64,000 bases of DNA, from the NCBI GenBank assembly GCA_905160935.1, contig CAJHZI010000379.1, forward strand, positions 161,001 through 225,000, written 5' to 3'. Shown here piece by piece: positions 23,119-33,705 of the stretch. Every line of letters begins with the position of its first letter. Positions within the stretch are counted from its first letter, which is position 1. This stretch comes from Enchytraeus crypticus (lineage: Eukaryota > Annelida > Clitellata > Enchytraeida > Enchytraeidae). The translations under genes were made by a program, and so were the position numbers. The notes beneath the pieces are model-generated. The model made no database searches, was not told where the DNA came from, and saw only the letters and a list, made by a program, of their open reading frames with translations.

Positions 23119-24332
23119 TGTCAAATTGTAGAAAATTCAGGAACTAGGGTCGAATGGGGTAAGATGGACAGCGGGGTATGTTGGACATGGGATATAAAAT
23201 TAGAAATATCACATTTTGCGGATGTCCATGTTGCCCCATGCAATGTGTAAGATGGACACATAACATTACTGTAAACGAATTAATTTGAGGCAGTGTAACA
23301 GACTACCGGAAGGGGCGTGGCTTCGGAAAGATTGTAAACACATACTGAAATCACGTGTTGATAGAAAATCAACTTAAGAAGGTACGTACAACGCCTAAGG
23401 ATTTTTTGAAACTACTTAAAGTGGAATTAAATTCATTTCTAATATAGTGTACATAGGTAATCTTTGTTGTTTAAAATTAGTTAGTAAGCTAGGCGTACAT
23501 GACCATCTCGCTTCACGACAGCTATATTATGGGTCATGGTAGGAATATTGTCCATCTTACCCCGTCATGATGGAAAGCGTCCGTTTTCAATAATAATTAT
23601 AATATCATATAATTACTGTTTATCGAGTTATGGGCAATAGTTGCACTTTTAAAAATGCTAATAGCATGACAGCCAATAACTGAGATGGTAAAATATGCAC
23701 TATTTCACAGGTGTCCATCTTACAAACGTACTACCACTCGCGGAGATTGGTCACCAGACAACATGGAACAGGCTTTGCTTGCTCTTGATGAGGGACAGCC
23801 TCTTCTGGCCTGCGCAAGGAATTTCGGTGTGCCATGTAATACGCTGCGACGACATTGGCTTAAGAAATTAAAGAAGGTTCCAAGTTCTCGCCACCTCGGT
23901 CGTGACTCAATTCTTGGTCTTGCTGTTGAAACTGAACTTGTTCAGTATATCTTGAAGCTAGAGGAGAGAGGTTTCGGCTTGACTCCAACAGATGTTCGGG
24001 AACTGACTTACGAATATGCTGAAAGGAACAGCATCCCCCACAAGTTTGATCGAGAATTGAAAGTAGCGGGCAAGGACTGGTGGGCTGGATTTCGCCTTAG
24101 GCATCGTCAGCTGCTATCTATCAGAAAGCCAGAAGGTCTCTCACTGGCACGAGCCTCTGCCATGAATCGACCAGCTATAGAGAAGTATTTCGGCATCCTG
24201 GAGAAGGAGGTGAGACGTTTGGGTCTTACTGAGAAGCCTGGCTGGATATACAATTGCGATGAGAGCGGGTTGAGTCTGGTACCGGAGACGAGCAAGATAG
24301 TTGGACGCAAAGGGAAGAAGAATATATACCAG

Positions 24333-24646
24333 GTAGGCTAATCACTGTTAGTCTATGATCAAAGCATAGGTCCAAATAGATCTACTAATCAAAATGTAAG
24401 CATAAGAAGCATAAATGGTTTGGCATAAGAATCCTCTCTCTCTCTCTCTCTTAGTGCACAGCGTAGGCCTACTGGCAGGTCCATGATATATAACGCCTCC
24501 ACTCTTCTCTGTCTTCCGCTTTCCTCCTCATGTCTATATATGAGTGTCCACACATAAGAAGCCTAGGCTAGCCTATGCTATATATTTTGCTTTCAATTAA
24601 ATTCATATTGAAATTTGGTTAAATGAAGTTTTGTTGTCTTTAACAG
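24333..24646 (+). other. intron of the pogo transposase gene
   Basis: CAG|GTAGGC...TTTAACAG|GTT, phase 0, falling between KKNIYQ and VTSAERG, a junction continuous in related transposases. It contains a LINE fragment at 24451-24550. Confidence 0.8.
24451..24550 (-). mobile_element. LINE family 1, 3'-end fragment nested in the pogo intron
   Basis: Minus strand: GGAAAGCGGAAGACAGAGAA, TGGACCTGCCAGTAGGCC, then GTGCACTAAGAGAG, with the (AG)n tail seen as (CT)n at 24433-24450. Nested within the transposon, so it arrived later than the transposon or was carried with it. Confidence 0.88.
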
Positions 24647-25257
24647 GTTACCAGCGCAGAGCGTGGAATCCTCACAACTGTCCTGCCTTGTTTCAACATA
24701 ACAGGATACTACATGCCGCCCATGGTCATCTTCAAAGGCAAGCGACTCTCACCAGGCTTAAAATCAGATATGCCACATGGTACTCTTCTAACCGTATCTG
24801 ATACCGGCTATATGAATAAGGATCTGGCTTAAGCATTTCAAGGAGCACCTAAAATACCCAGAATTACCAGCTCTTCTGATTCTTGATGGACTTTGCTCAC
24901 ATGTCAAGGCTATTGATGGACTCCTATATGCTGAACAAAATGGCATATCAATCATATGCTTGCCCCCGCACACCACTTACTGGACTCAACCACTGGATCG
25001 CAGTTATTTCAAGCCTCTCAAGTCTCATTATGGCCACGAATGTCGTAAATTTATGCGCGAGCATCCGGGTAGAGCCATAACAAGATACGATTTTGGGAAG
25101 CTGTTCACCGCTGCCTATATGACCACATCAACCATGGCTATATCTGTGCAAAAGCTTCCGAGCTACAGGCATTTACCCTCTCAATGAAGACATATTTGTG
25201 ATGAGGTGCTGATCGTCCATTGCCTCTTGCTGGTGACCAGAGAGAGATTAATAACGG

Positions 25258-25500
25258 AAGTGTCGCTGTATCGGATCCAACGGGAGGCGGGAATCAAGAA
25301 CAGTGTCAGACTGTGGCTGTCAATGATGCAGGACAAGAGTAGACTAGTGGTGGCGGTGTTGGAGATGGTGAAAAGGATGATATTGGTGGCGAGACTAGTG
25401 GTGTAGCTTCATCGGGTCCAGCGGGAGGCGGGAATCAAGATCAGTGTCAGACTGTGGCTGTCAATGATGCAGGACAAGAGCAGACTAGTGGAGGTAGTGG
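25258..25500 (+). repeat. tandem duplication in the transposase linker
   Basis: About 140-bp period: GGGAGGCGGGAATCAAGA occurs at about 25280 and 25424, each followed by CAGTGTCAGACTGTGGCTGT and GATGCAGGACAAGAG. The first copy then has TAG where the second has CAG. Confidence 0.88.
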
Positions 25501-26431
25501 GGAACAGAGTGGAATTGATGGAGAGCGCAAAGTGTCCAACAGATTTGAGTTGATGAAGCCTGTGCCAAAGAAAGTGTTCTGCGAAAAGAAAGTTAATGCA
25601 AAACGTCGTGCAACAACATCTCGTCTGCTGACTGGGGAGAAGCACATAGCAAGTTTTCAAGAGGAGCTTCGATTGTCTGCCGAAAATTCCAAAGAAAAAA
25701 GCAACCAGCCTATCAAGAGTAGATCTCTGTCAGTGGTAAAGAAGAATGCGCTGGACACCGGGAGAAAGAGAAAGTTGACATGCAGAGAAGACAAACCAAG
25801 AGGTAGAAAACCTAAACCAGCGATGGCAGTACCGAAAATAAAGAAAACAGTGAAAGAAAAAGAAAAAATGAACAGGAGTGCTCTGGTGACACCTGAAGTC
25901 ACTGTTTGTTGTGCAGGGTGTGGAGTGCCAGAAGATGAATCGGAAGAACCCTGGCTTGGTTGCTGTATATGCTAAACATGGTATGAAGTATCTTGCGCTG
26001 GCATGCTGGGGAAGCCCAAAGAAATCCAGGATGCCTTTGTCTGTATGGACTGTCAGTAGTGTATAGGCCTATTGTGAAACATCAAGTTTTTAATGCTCTA
26101 TGTCCGACTTTACTTCAACCTATAATTGTAGACTATGCAGGCGCATAATGCTAATAGGCTAACAATATTCATAATATATGTCCGTCTTACCCTGTTATGA
26201 TGTCCATCTTGCCCCTTTGGTCTGTCTAAGATGGACACTGTTAGTAGTTGGTTATAAACACTAATATGATATGCATGACATTATAGTGGCTACTACGGAT
26301 ATTATTATTTGTTTTCATACACTAGTATTAAATATATACGTGTAACATAAAATAGTTCAATTTGATTGAAAATTACTCGTAAATTCATTAAAAAGAAGCT
26401 TAGAATGTCCATCTTACCCCACCCTACCCTA

Positions 26432-27130
26432 ACCCTTCATATTTTCTTCAGGTGATCGGAAGCACACATGGGTAAAAACATAAGTTATAAACACTTTTAA
26501 AAGTCCATAATTCATTCAAACATAACCAAGTACTTCAAATAAAAGAAGTAAGTACCATATAGTCACATTTCCATCAATATTTAAAAGACTGTAAGTGATG
26601 TGTTGATACTAAGTAAATAATCATATTTAAAAGCAATTATTTAGTAAGCTATAACTCATTTTAGGCTATTGTTGCAGCGGTTGTTTGATTAGACAGCTTG
26701 CAGAGTAAACAATGTTCAGCAGGAGGACACAAGTTCCAATCTCACCCGAAACTGTTTCTGTTATTATGTATGTGATAAAAACGCAGAAATTAAAATTATT
26801 CTTTCATTAGCTACCTGCTATCATTCTTTCTCAAATGTTGTTGGCAGATTTCTGGACCAGATGCCCCGGATCCAAGCAATCCTTAAGACTTGCTTTAAGA
26901 TTAAGCGGTCACTAAACTCACGCTTACGTGTTTCCGTTTTCTTGCAATCCTGCTATATTTGCCGGTTGGATCCATTACTTATACCTCTATTGATTTTAAA
27001 TTGTTTATTTCTCTTTATAAATTAATATAAAAATGTTTGACTAATATTTCTTAGTATAAAAAGAGCAAACAGATAAGGATTTTATTAGAATGCTAAATCA
27101 ATAATGAATGAGAAACATGAATTCATATGT
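26432..27130. other. non-coding stretch
   Basis: A weak tRNA-like word at about 26730-26760 is not enough for a SINE call. Nothing else seen. Confidence 0.4.
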
Positions 27131-27966
27131 TTCTCTCTTAGTGCACTGCCTACTGGCACATAACGCATGTCCCATGGTACATAACGCCTCCACTCTTCTC
27201 TGTCTTCCGCTTTCCTCTTCATTTCCACATTATATGAGTGGGTCTTTAAATCATCTAACATACCTAATCTCGGCCTGTCCCTGCCTCTTTTTCCTTCCAT
27301 TCTACCTTGTATGACCTCTTTTAATAGACATCCCCCTTAGAATGTGTCCTATCCATCTCTTCTTCCTATTTCTTAATACATTTATCAACTGTCTATCTGT
27401 GCCAACTCTCTCCAGAACTTCCTCATTTTTAACCTTTTGAGTCCAGCTAATCTTCTCCATTCTTCTCCAAATCCGCATTTCCAATGCCTCCAGTTTCCTA
27501 ATATCTTCGTTCCTTAAGGTCCATGTTTCACATTCATACAATAGCGTGGTCCAGACGTAAGTTTTCACTATCTTTATCTTTGTGTCTTTCTTTAGACTTT
27601 TTGTTAGTAGTTCTTTTCTACTACCAAAGGCCGCTTTTGCTTGTGCAATCCTACTGCATATTTCCGTCTCACATTTCCCATAATCGGTTATAGTAATACC
27701 CAAATATTTGAAACTCCTTACCTGTTCCAATTTCGTACCATTTATTGTGATATTAACTTCACCTTTATTATTGGACACTCTCATAACCTTGGTCTTTTTT
27801 ATATTAATCTTCATGCCAAATCTTAGGGTCGTATCATTCAGCCTATCCATTATCTTCTGCAATCCAATCTCGCTGCCCGCTACCATTCCTTGGTCATCTA
27901 TCTGCAAATCGTACATCTTGTAACAAATTCCCTCCTACTTTTATTCCTTTTTCCAAGTCTTCCATA
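27131..27966 (-). pseudogene. non-LTR retrotransposon reverse transcriptase, 5'-truncated (LINE family 1)
   Basis: The longest open copy of the family: a 204-codon minus frame (27302-27916) followed by a second frame to about 27130. Motifs in order: IDDQGMVAG (catalytic box, shifted), MKINIKKTKVM, NGTKLEQVRSFKYLG, ICSRIAQAKAAFGSRKEL, then LYECETWTL, LEALEMRIWRRM and RKKRWIGHILRG. The C-terminal block [11 protein letters not shown] leads to the 3' hairpin. A 4-bp insertion falls in the FADD box (GCAGATAGATGACC against GCAGATGACC at 7813). The start and endonuclease are missing. Near-identical wording with the copies at 7813 and 50455 suggests fairly recent activity. Confidence 0.92.
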
Positions 27967-28360
27967 TATGTACACGTATGATAATTCATATGGTATGGTA
28001 ATTCATACGTACACGGAAATTATTCTCAAGTTAAGACGCTTCAGACATGGCGGACAAAATTAAACTGACCATATATCAACTTACAGCTAATTTTACACAA
28101 GACATATTTAGGTCAGCAGTAAAGTCTCTCAACATTTCATTTCCGCTTCCTCACTCCATTAAGACGTACTAGTCAAATAGGTTAGACATAGTGTACGAGT
28201 ATAATTATTCGGTCATGATCTTTCCAAGCCTTCATTGTAACGCATAATAGAATTCTAATTGTAGAGCTTAGCTACATGTATAAATACAATACATGCATAT
28301 GACATACGCACATTGTGTACTGAGCAAAATTACTATTCTTGATCTCTGATATAATGATAG
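27967..28360. other. non-coding spacer
   Basis: A short direct repeat of GATAATTCATATGGTATGGT type lies just 5' of the LINE (about 27979-28012). Nothing else seen. Confidence 0.45.
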
Positions 28361-28594
28361 AATGTCTAAATAGCGTAGGGATAACGTCATGAAGTTTTAA
28401 ATGACAAATCCTAAGGTGATTTTAATCCTCGTGGTTTCGAATCCCGGTCGTTCTGATCTGAGAGTAAAATCTCTGACATTCACTGGACTGATTATACGGA
28501 AAATGGTCTAAATTGCCGAACAGATTAAACATGTGGTTTTAAAAGTGATAGATATCAACATAGTTGCTTATTCACTATAATGCGTGTTTACTTT
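28361..28594 (+). mobile_element. SINE family A, copy 2
   Basis: TAGCGTAGGGATAACGTCATG head, B box GGTTTCGAATCCC, GAGAGTAAAATCTCTGACAT, GATAGATATCAACATAGTTG, and the end ATAATGCGTGTTTAC followed by a T run. Same order as copies 1 and 3. Confidence 0.85.
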
Positions 28595-29364
28595 AACTTT
28601 TTTTTGATAGCTTGAAATTTGTAGTGTTAATGCATTGTAATACGGAAGCGGACGTTAATTTTAGCTTCATAGCTCTGTGCAATACCTGCATTTCATATGC
28701 AATAGATCGACGACCTCTTTCTTTGCCCGTATTATTGACTACTTCATGCAGATAGAAACTAACTTTACTACTTCGTGCTGCTTCGAGACTTGCAGGGTAG
28801 GACACAGTTGACGAACGGGCTATTTCGAGTCTTCTTAGTTAGGCATGACACTTTAATATTTTGTATTGTCAATTTATCGAACTTCATTATTCCTCAAAAT
28901 TTCTTTTTTGTTGTATTGATATCTTGCCTTCAATTTCTGTTGTAGGATTAAAATACTTTGTTTCTTATTCTTATTGAATTGATAAGTAGCTTAACATATT
29001 TAGAAATTGACCAGAATGTTTCAAAATGGATAAAAAAATCAGCATAAATATTATGCAGTACATATACTTTTCTGCTATATAGTTCTGCTACGCAGATTTA
29101 CAGATCTGCACACTAATATATACGATCTTGCTTAAATATCATGCTATATTATTAGAAAATATATATAAGTTACAAAAATAGTTAGTAAATATAAAAAGTA
29201 GCCTAAATGCAGTTAATATGAACATTTCCTTTCTTATTTCTTTGCAACTTACTTGCAGACAATAATTTAGTCATTGTTGAGATACAATCTAAAGTTAATT
29301 AAAATCTCCTATGAATAATAATCAATTATTTCCGTCAGAGCGCAACAGAATAAAACACAATGTA
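28595..29364. other. non-coding stretch
   Basis: AT-rich; the minus frame at 28593-28805 begins at the SINE edge and has no domain. Nothing supported. Confidence 0.45.
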
Positions 29365-29374
29365 CCTTCATCAG

Positions 29375-29419
<45 letters not shown>

Positions 29420-29470
29420 ATTCCTCTTCCCTTTAATACCAGCTTAACTAGGGTCGGTATTAGACAATTT
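29365..29470 (+). repeat. (CAT)n tract and head of repeat family E
   Basis: (CAT)n at 29368-29419 is followed by TTCCTCTTCCCTTTAA and CTTAACTAGGGTCGGTAT, the start of family E. The rest of the element is not recognisable. The His-run frame here is an artefact of the trinucleotide repeat. Confidence 0.7.
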
Positions 29471-30324
29471 TGCAGCATTTTCTTTTTTTTAGCAAAATGT
29501 ACCTCTATCACAAGATTATCTTTAATTAAAATAAAATTTTCAATAGATGAGACGGAGCGAATGCCCTGATGGTCTTGATGTGATCTGGTTTTATAAAATA
29601 AATTCACATATCACATGGCTAAAAACCTAGTATAGCGTTAGTAGCCTCTCTTCACAGTATCTCGTTCAGGCTGAGAATAATGGATCTACATGACAAATCC
29701 TCAATCGAACGACTTATCGGAACTCGCTCCACCTAAAGGCCAAATCTGTCAATAAGTTTAATATGTTAATAAGTTGACTATCTACTACATATCGTCCCTG
29801 TAAGGATGAGGATGTTTGTGAGCGAACTGCTTTTTGCGCTTCATACGATAAATGCATGGTCAGTCATGAAATACTAATAGAAATAAAACTTCAATAGACG
29901 CTTAGCCGCTTCATGGATCAGTTTAAATCAGTCTGGACTCATAGAATTAGACTGTTTCATCAATGAAGCAATGGTGCCAGCCTTCTACGAAAAATTATAT
30001 TTCTTTAATGGTTTTTCATAGCCTCATTTGAACTTGAAATTGTCAGTTCATACAAATGGTCTGTAAATATCTGTTGGATTCGTAAATTTTATTTATCCGA
30101 AACGGTAAAAGATAAAGACATCTATAACTCACATATTAATTTTGTGTTAAATATTTTTAAAATAATTTAGAATACGTTGCAACAGATTACGCTGCTGTTT
30201 CAGACTTGAACATCGGCTTTAACAAAAACCCAAGCTGTGATTTTTTTTTACTTGAGGAATTAGGCATACTTGCTTAAGTCCATCGCTGCTTTATCCATCG
30301 CCATCAAAATCCATCGTTGATTTG
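29471..30324. other. non-coding stretch
   Basis: Nothing recognised. Confidence 0.45.
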
Positions 30325-30562
30325 AATGTCTTAATAGCGTAGGGTTAGCGTCATGAAGTTTTAACTGACAGATCCTGAGGTGAAGTGAACCCTCGTGGGT
30401 TCGAATCCTGGTCACTCTGCGCTGAGAGTAAAATCTCGGACATTCACTGGACTGGCTATTTTGAAAATGGACTAATTTGCCTAACGGATTAAACATGTGA
30501 TGTTAAAATGTGATAGATATCAACATAGTTGATTATTTCACTGTAATGCGTGTTTACTTTTT
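30325..30562 (+). mobile_element. SINE family A, copy 3
   Basis: TAGCGTAGGGTTAGCGTCATG head, B box GGGTTCGAATCCT, GAGAGTAAAATCTCGGACAT, CCTAACGGATTAAACATGTG, and GATAGATATCAACATAGTTG to GCGTGTTTAC plus a T run. Confidence 0.87.
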
Positions 30563-31074
30563 ACTTCGATTGCGCAATCAAATTGCGCCTACGTCCATTA
30601 CTGTGATTTCCTGTGCAAATACACTGCAAACTCCTAAAATTGAAATTGGCTAAGCTTCCAATGATTGAATAGGTTGGTCTACTTCTTAGTATAATTATTT
30701 ATTTATTAGGGCCTATATGAATTTTAAAGTGACTATTTATTTGCTCTAGATTAATTGCACTAGAAATTTTATAAATGGAAGAAGTCCTTCAAATGTCAAA
30801 GTGCGTTAGATTTGGGACAACGATTATGTATTTTGCATTACTTAGTCATCACCTTAGAGTGCTAATTGCTGGATAGTTAAACTTCAGCCATAATATTTAC
30901 AGATGATTGATTATTTGCGATATTCTACTCATATAAAATCTGGTCGTTTGAAGATAAAAGTACAAATAAATATAGCCGTAACACATAAAGTTCAAAGCTT
31001 ACATGAAGCAAAATTAAAGAAAACAGCTAGGTTCAAATTCAGTTCCTGTCTCGTATAATTATATAGTAGTGACT
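30563..31074. other. non-coding stretch
   Basis: Nothing recognised. Confidence 0.45.
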
Positions 31075-31150
31075 GCGACAACACTGGATTTGAACCCTAC
31101 ACCTACTGATCCTCAGCATACAAATTTCCAACAAGCCACCGGCTCAGTCC
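31075..31150 (-). mobile_element. tRNA-like SINE head, possibly family B
   Basis: Minus strand: GACTGAGCCGGTGGCTTGTT, then GATCAGTAGGTGTAGGGTTC with B box GGGTTCAAATCC. Only the head is recognisable. Confidence 0.5.
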
Positions 31151-31350
31151 GAATACATTTTATTCGTAAGATAAAAGATTAAAATTAGAATAAAGTTTGC
31201 CAACACATACTCGAAAAATTTATAATAGTTTCACATTATTTTAGTAATTGTTTTAATTTTAGTGAATGCTGTTAGTTAACCTAACCATAGAACCTCTATG
31301 GCAATCAGAGCACCCGTGTTGAGCCTATCTATTTTGTTTTAAATCACATT

Positions 31351-31632
31351 CTCTCTCTTAGTGCACTGCCCAATTGCAGGTCCATGGCATAAAACTTCAC
31401 ATTTCTATTCTCTGCTTTTCTCGTCGTAGCAACAGACGAAGTAGAACTAGTTATCACAACATCCAGCTTTTCAAGTCTCGGCCTTCCTCTAATATTATTT
31501 CTTTCCATTCATTTTGCTCTTTTAGTAAACCATTCCCTCTTAGGACATGCCCCATTCAATTCATCTGTTATTCCTTATGATATTTATTAATTGTCGATTT
31601 ATGCCAATACTATTTTGCACTTCATCATTTAA
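31351..31632 (-). mobile_element. LINE family 1, diverged 3' fragment
   Basis: Minus strand: GGAATGGTTTACTAAAAGAG, TGGAAAGAAATAATATTAGA, GGCCGAGACTTGAAAAG, TGGACCTGCAATTGGGCAG, then GTGCACTAAGAGAG. An old copy with many substitutions; the last hairpin is altered but still pairs as GCAG/CTGC. Confidence 0.8.
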
Positions 31633-32650
31633 AATTTAAAATGGACCAGTACAGAACGCACGTTCCCCTAAACTGTATTTCACTCAATAACCCAAGCAGT
31701 ATCACTTTATGCCTCTTGTTGCTCATAGGGATGCAAAATTTCGACGGTTATCGATCCATAAACTATGCATACATCGTATGATACAAGTATATGTTTAATC
31801 TGATAATTATAAATGCATGTTTCAACAACATGTGTTCTAACAGATATCCTACGCAACAGTATCCTCTGTGTTGGATAATTCCGGTATTAAACTTCTACAT
31901 AATTTCACCTGAGTGTAGCACTGAAGAGATATTGATTTATGTCATAATGAGAATGTGAACTCAGACACACAGAATGATAAGCGTGATAAATCAATGACGA
32001 AGCAGTCACGAGAATTAACGCCGTTAATTCTAAAGTCTTTCATCTAGTTACGCCCCCATTTACTAGGAATCTGCAGTCTTAAAGGTCATGTAAAAATTGA
32101 TACGGATGAGGAAAAAGATGGTTTCATTATAGATAGACAAGGTTATTTAAATTTTCAATGATTTTCGAAAACTCTCTGATTATAAACTTTAACTTTGGTC
32201 CAGTTTCTAATGCTAGTGATAACCACAGGAATATATCAGGAAGCGAATATGTGAATTTAGCTGTAGCCTTCTGCTCAGCAGAGCAAATGACGACAAAATT
32301 AGTTAGATTTTCTCAATTTGAAGCTCACACAATTAATTCTAGCGACTCTGTCGGCTGCGGTTTTTATTGAATGTTTAAGTTACACGTCAGTTCTTAATTC
32401 ACGGTTTAAAATTAGCGTTTAGTTTTGTGATTAGTATCTGGTGTATTTAATGCGGTCTTAGCAGGTCAATGCTAGAAGGCAATTAAAGAAGTATTAATGA
32501 GGAGAATTTTTATAAAGGGCTTACATTGTTTCCAGTTTATAGTTTAGAAAATTTTTCAAACACTTTTAGTAACAGAAATTCACAAGATTCATTAATAGAC
32601 AGAGATCAGGTTATAACAATTCTCAATGAGCAAATAGCAAAAAGGGCATA
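31633..32650. other. non-coding stretch
   Basis: The 70-codon frame at 32158-32370 is not low-complexity but has no recognisable motif and no matching splice partner. Nothing else supported. Confidence 0.4.
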
Positions 32651-32790
32651 TAAAGCTGGCAAAGCTAATGTTAACGTCAGTTTCCTCACTCGAAAGCAAT
32701 GTCAGTGAAGGCCTAGCCCAGGATTTGAACCCTGCACATACTGATCCGCGGTCGAGTATCTTACCGACATCGCCACAGGCTCCAGCCAGC
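32651..32790 (-). mobile_element. SINE family B, copy 4
   Basis: Minus strand: GGAGCCTGTGGCGATGTCGG, ACTCGACCGCGGATCAGTAT, B box GGGTTCAAATCC, TTGCTTTCGAGTGAGGAAAC, then TTAACATTAGCTTTGCCAGC. A good full-length copy. Confidence 0.87.
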
Positions 32791-33448
32791 TTATGTTTAA
32801 GAAGCTACCTATGAGAATGAAACATTGCAGGCTAGAGCAATAATATTAAAACACAATCAATGTGCCAAGATTTTATTTCATAAAATTAAATGATAGAATG
32901 GCTATAAGAAAGATTAGACGCACGATCATACTGCATCAAATTGAAACTCCATAGAATGAGAAATGAATAAACGCTTGATATATGTGGACGCTACATCAGG
33001 TGGATATAACATCCTTGGGTCCACTCTTGATATTCAATTAGTGACGCTGATTTGCTAAACGTCTCGCAAATCAATCAAAGAAGAAAATATTCGAGTGGCA
33101 TCGGTGGAGCCTCTCCAACTTGCCGTTTCGTTGAACAAATATTTGATCAGTTAGTGGCAATTTTCATCAGACGGAAAAATAATGAAATCTAAGGTATATT
33201 TCTGTAGTATTTGCGTGCTAGTACGACGATTGAACAAATTGCACGTGTAAAAAATTGCACAATTTAAGAGCTTTAGACAGTCTAAATATATACTGAAAAT
33301 CAAATTATATAAGATTTTCTTAGTGTCAATTAATAAATTGAAATAAGTGAATTAAGTTATATCGATTTCACTCAATGACCATTAAACTATTGATATTTAA
33401 CTTTACGATTGTGTTGACTAAATAATTGATCGATGTGTGTTGCTCCAC
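32791..33448. other. non-coding stretch
   Basis: Nothing recognised. Confidence 0.45.
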
Positions 33449-33536
33449 TCAAATGTGGACATGAAGAGGAAAGCGGAAGACAGAGAAGAGTAGAGGCGAT
33501 ATATATCATGGACCTGCCAGTAGGCAGTGCAGTTAG
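33449..33536 (+). mobile_element. LINE family 1, 3' fragment, + half of an inverted pair
   Basis: ATGTGGACATGAAGAGGAAA, AGACAGAGAAGAG, ATCATGGACCTGCCAGTAGG, then CAGTGCAGTTAGAGAG. Confidence 0.87.
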
Positions 33537-33587
33537 AGAGAGTGTTTCACATATTCTCTCTCTCACTCTCTCTTTTTTTCTCTCTCT

Positions 33588-33705
33588 CTTAGTGCACTGC
33601 CTACGGACTAGTCCATGGTGTATAGCGCCACTACTCTTCTCTGTCTTCCGTTTTTTATCTCCATGTCCACATAGATTAGGTCTTTAAATCAACTTACATG
33701 TACAT
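33588..33705 (-). mobile_element. LINE family 1, 3' fragment, - half of an inverted pair
   Basis: CTTAGTGCACTGCCTACGGA, TCCATGGTGTATAGCGCCAC, TCTTCTCTGTCTTCCG, then CCATGTCCACATAGATTAGG. It faces the + copy tail to tail across an (AG)/(CT) tract (33536-33590). Confidence 0.87.

Larger units (their letters stand above)
23685..26059 (+). pseudogene. pogo/Tigger-like transposase with C-terminal PHD finger, inactivated
   Basis: Exon 1 (23685-24332) encodes a pipsqueak-type helix-turn-helix (MEQALLAL...CNTLRRHWL), a CENP-B-like second DNA-binding domain (GLTPTDVRELTYEYAERNSI...KDWWAGFRLRH) and the first catalytic block YNCDESGLSL. A phase-0 intron (24333-24646) follows, then VTSAERG, PPMVIFKGKR, LLILDGLCSH (second Asp; the usual H after DG is L) and PPHTTYWTQPLDRSYFKPLK (third Asp). 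The tail is Gly/Ser-rich then Lys/Arg-rich, with a PHD-like CCAGCG...CIC...SCAG...CMDC. Breaks: a frameshift near 24827, shifts around 25140-25200, a TAG at about 25348 and a TAA at about 25972 inside the PHD finger. The expected PHD histidine is replaced (WYEVSC). The upstream ATG is weak, and an acceptor-like TTTCACAG before GTGTCC suggests that a 5' exon was lost or missed. Confidence 0.9.
23147..26429 (+). mobile_element. pogo-type DNA transposon with PHD-finger transposase
   Basis: The left end GGGTCGAATGGGGTAAGATG (23147) and the right end, whose reverse complement reads GGGTAGGGTGGGGTAAGATG (26429), form inverted repeats of about 26 bp. Both are bordered by TA (23145-23146, 26430-26431), the target duplication of the Tc1/mariner-pogo group. 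The word AAGATGGACA or its complement recurs inside both ends (about 23220, 23250, 23552, 23705, 26180, 26205, 26227 and 26404). These are likely transposase-binding repeats. At 3283 bp it is near full length and carries a single split transposase on the + strand, now inactive. Confidence 0.92.

Noticed and set aside
25454-25975. 173-codon Lys-rich frame as a separate host gene
   Set aside because: It is in frame with the pogo transposase tail, lies inside the TIRs and ends in the transposase PHD finger.
29360-29569. His-run protein
   Set aside because: Product of the (CAT)n tract at the head of repeat E.
28361-30562. Two tRNA genes at the GGTTCGAATCC sites
   Set aside because: Both belong to SINE family A with identical downstream bodies.
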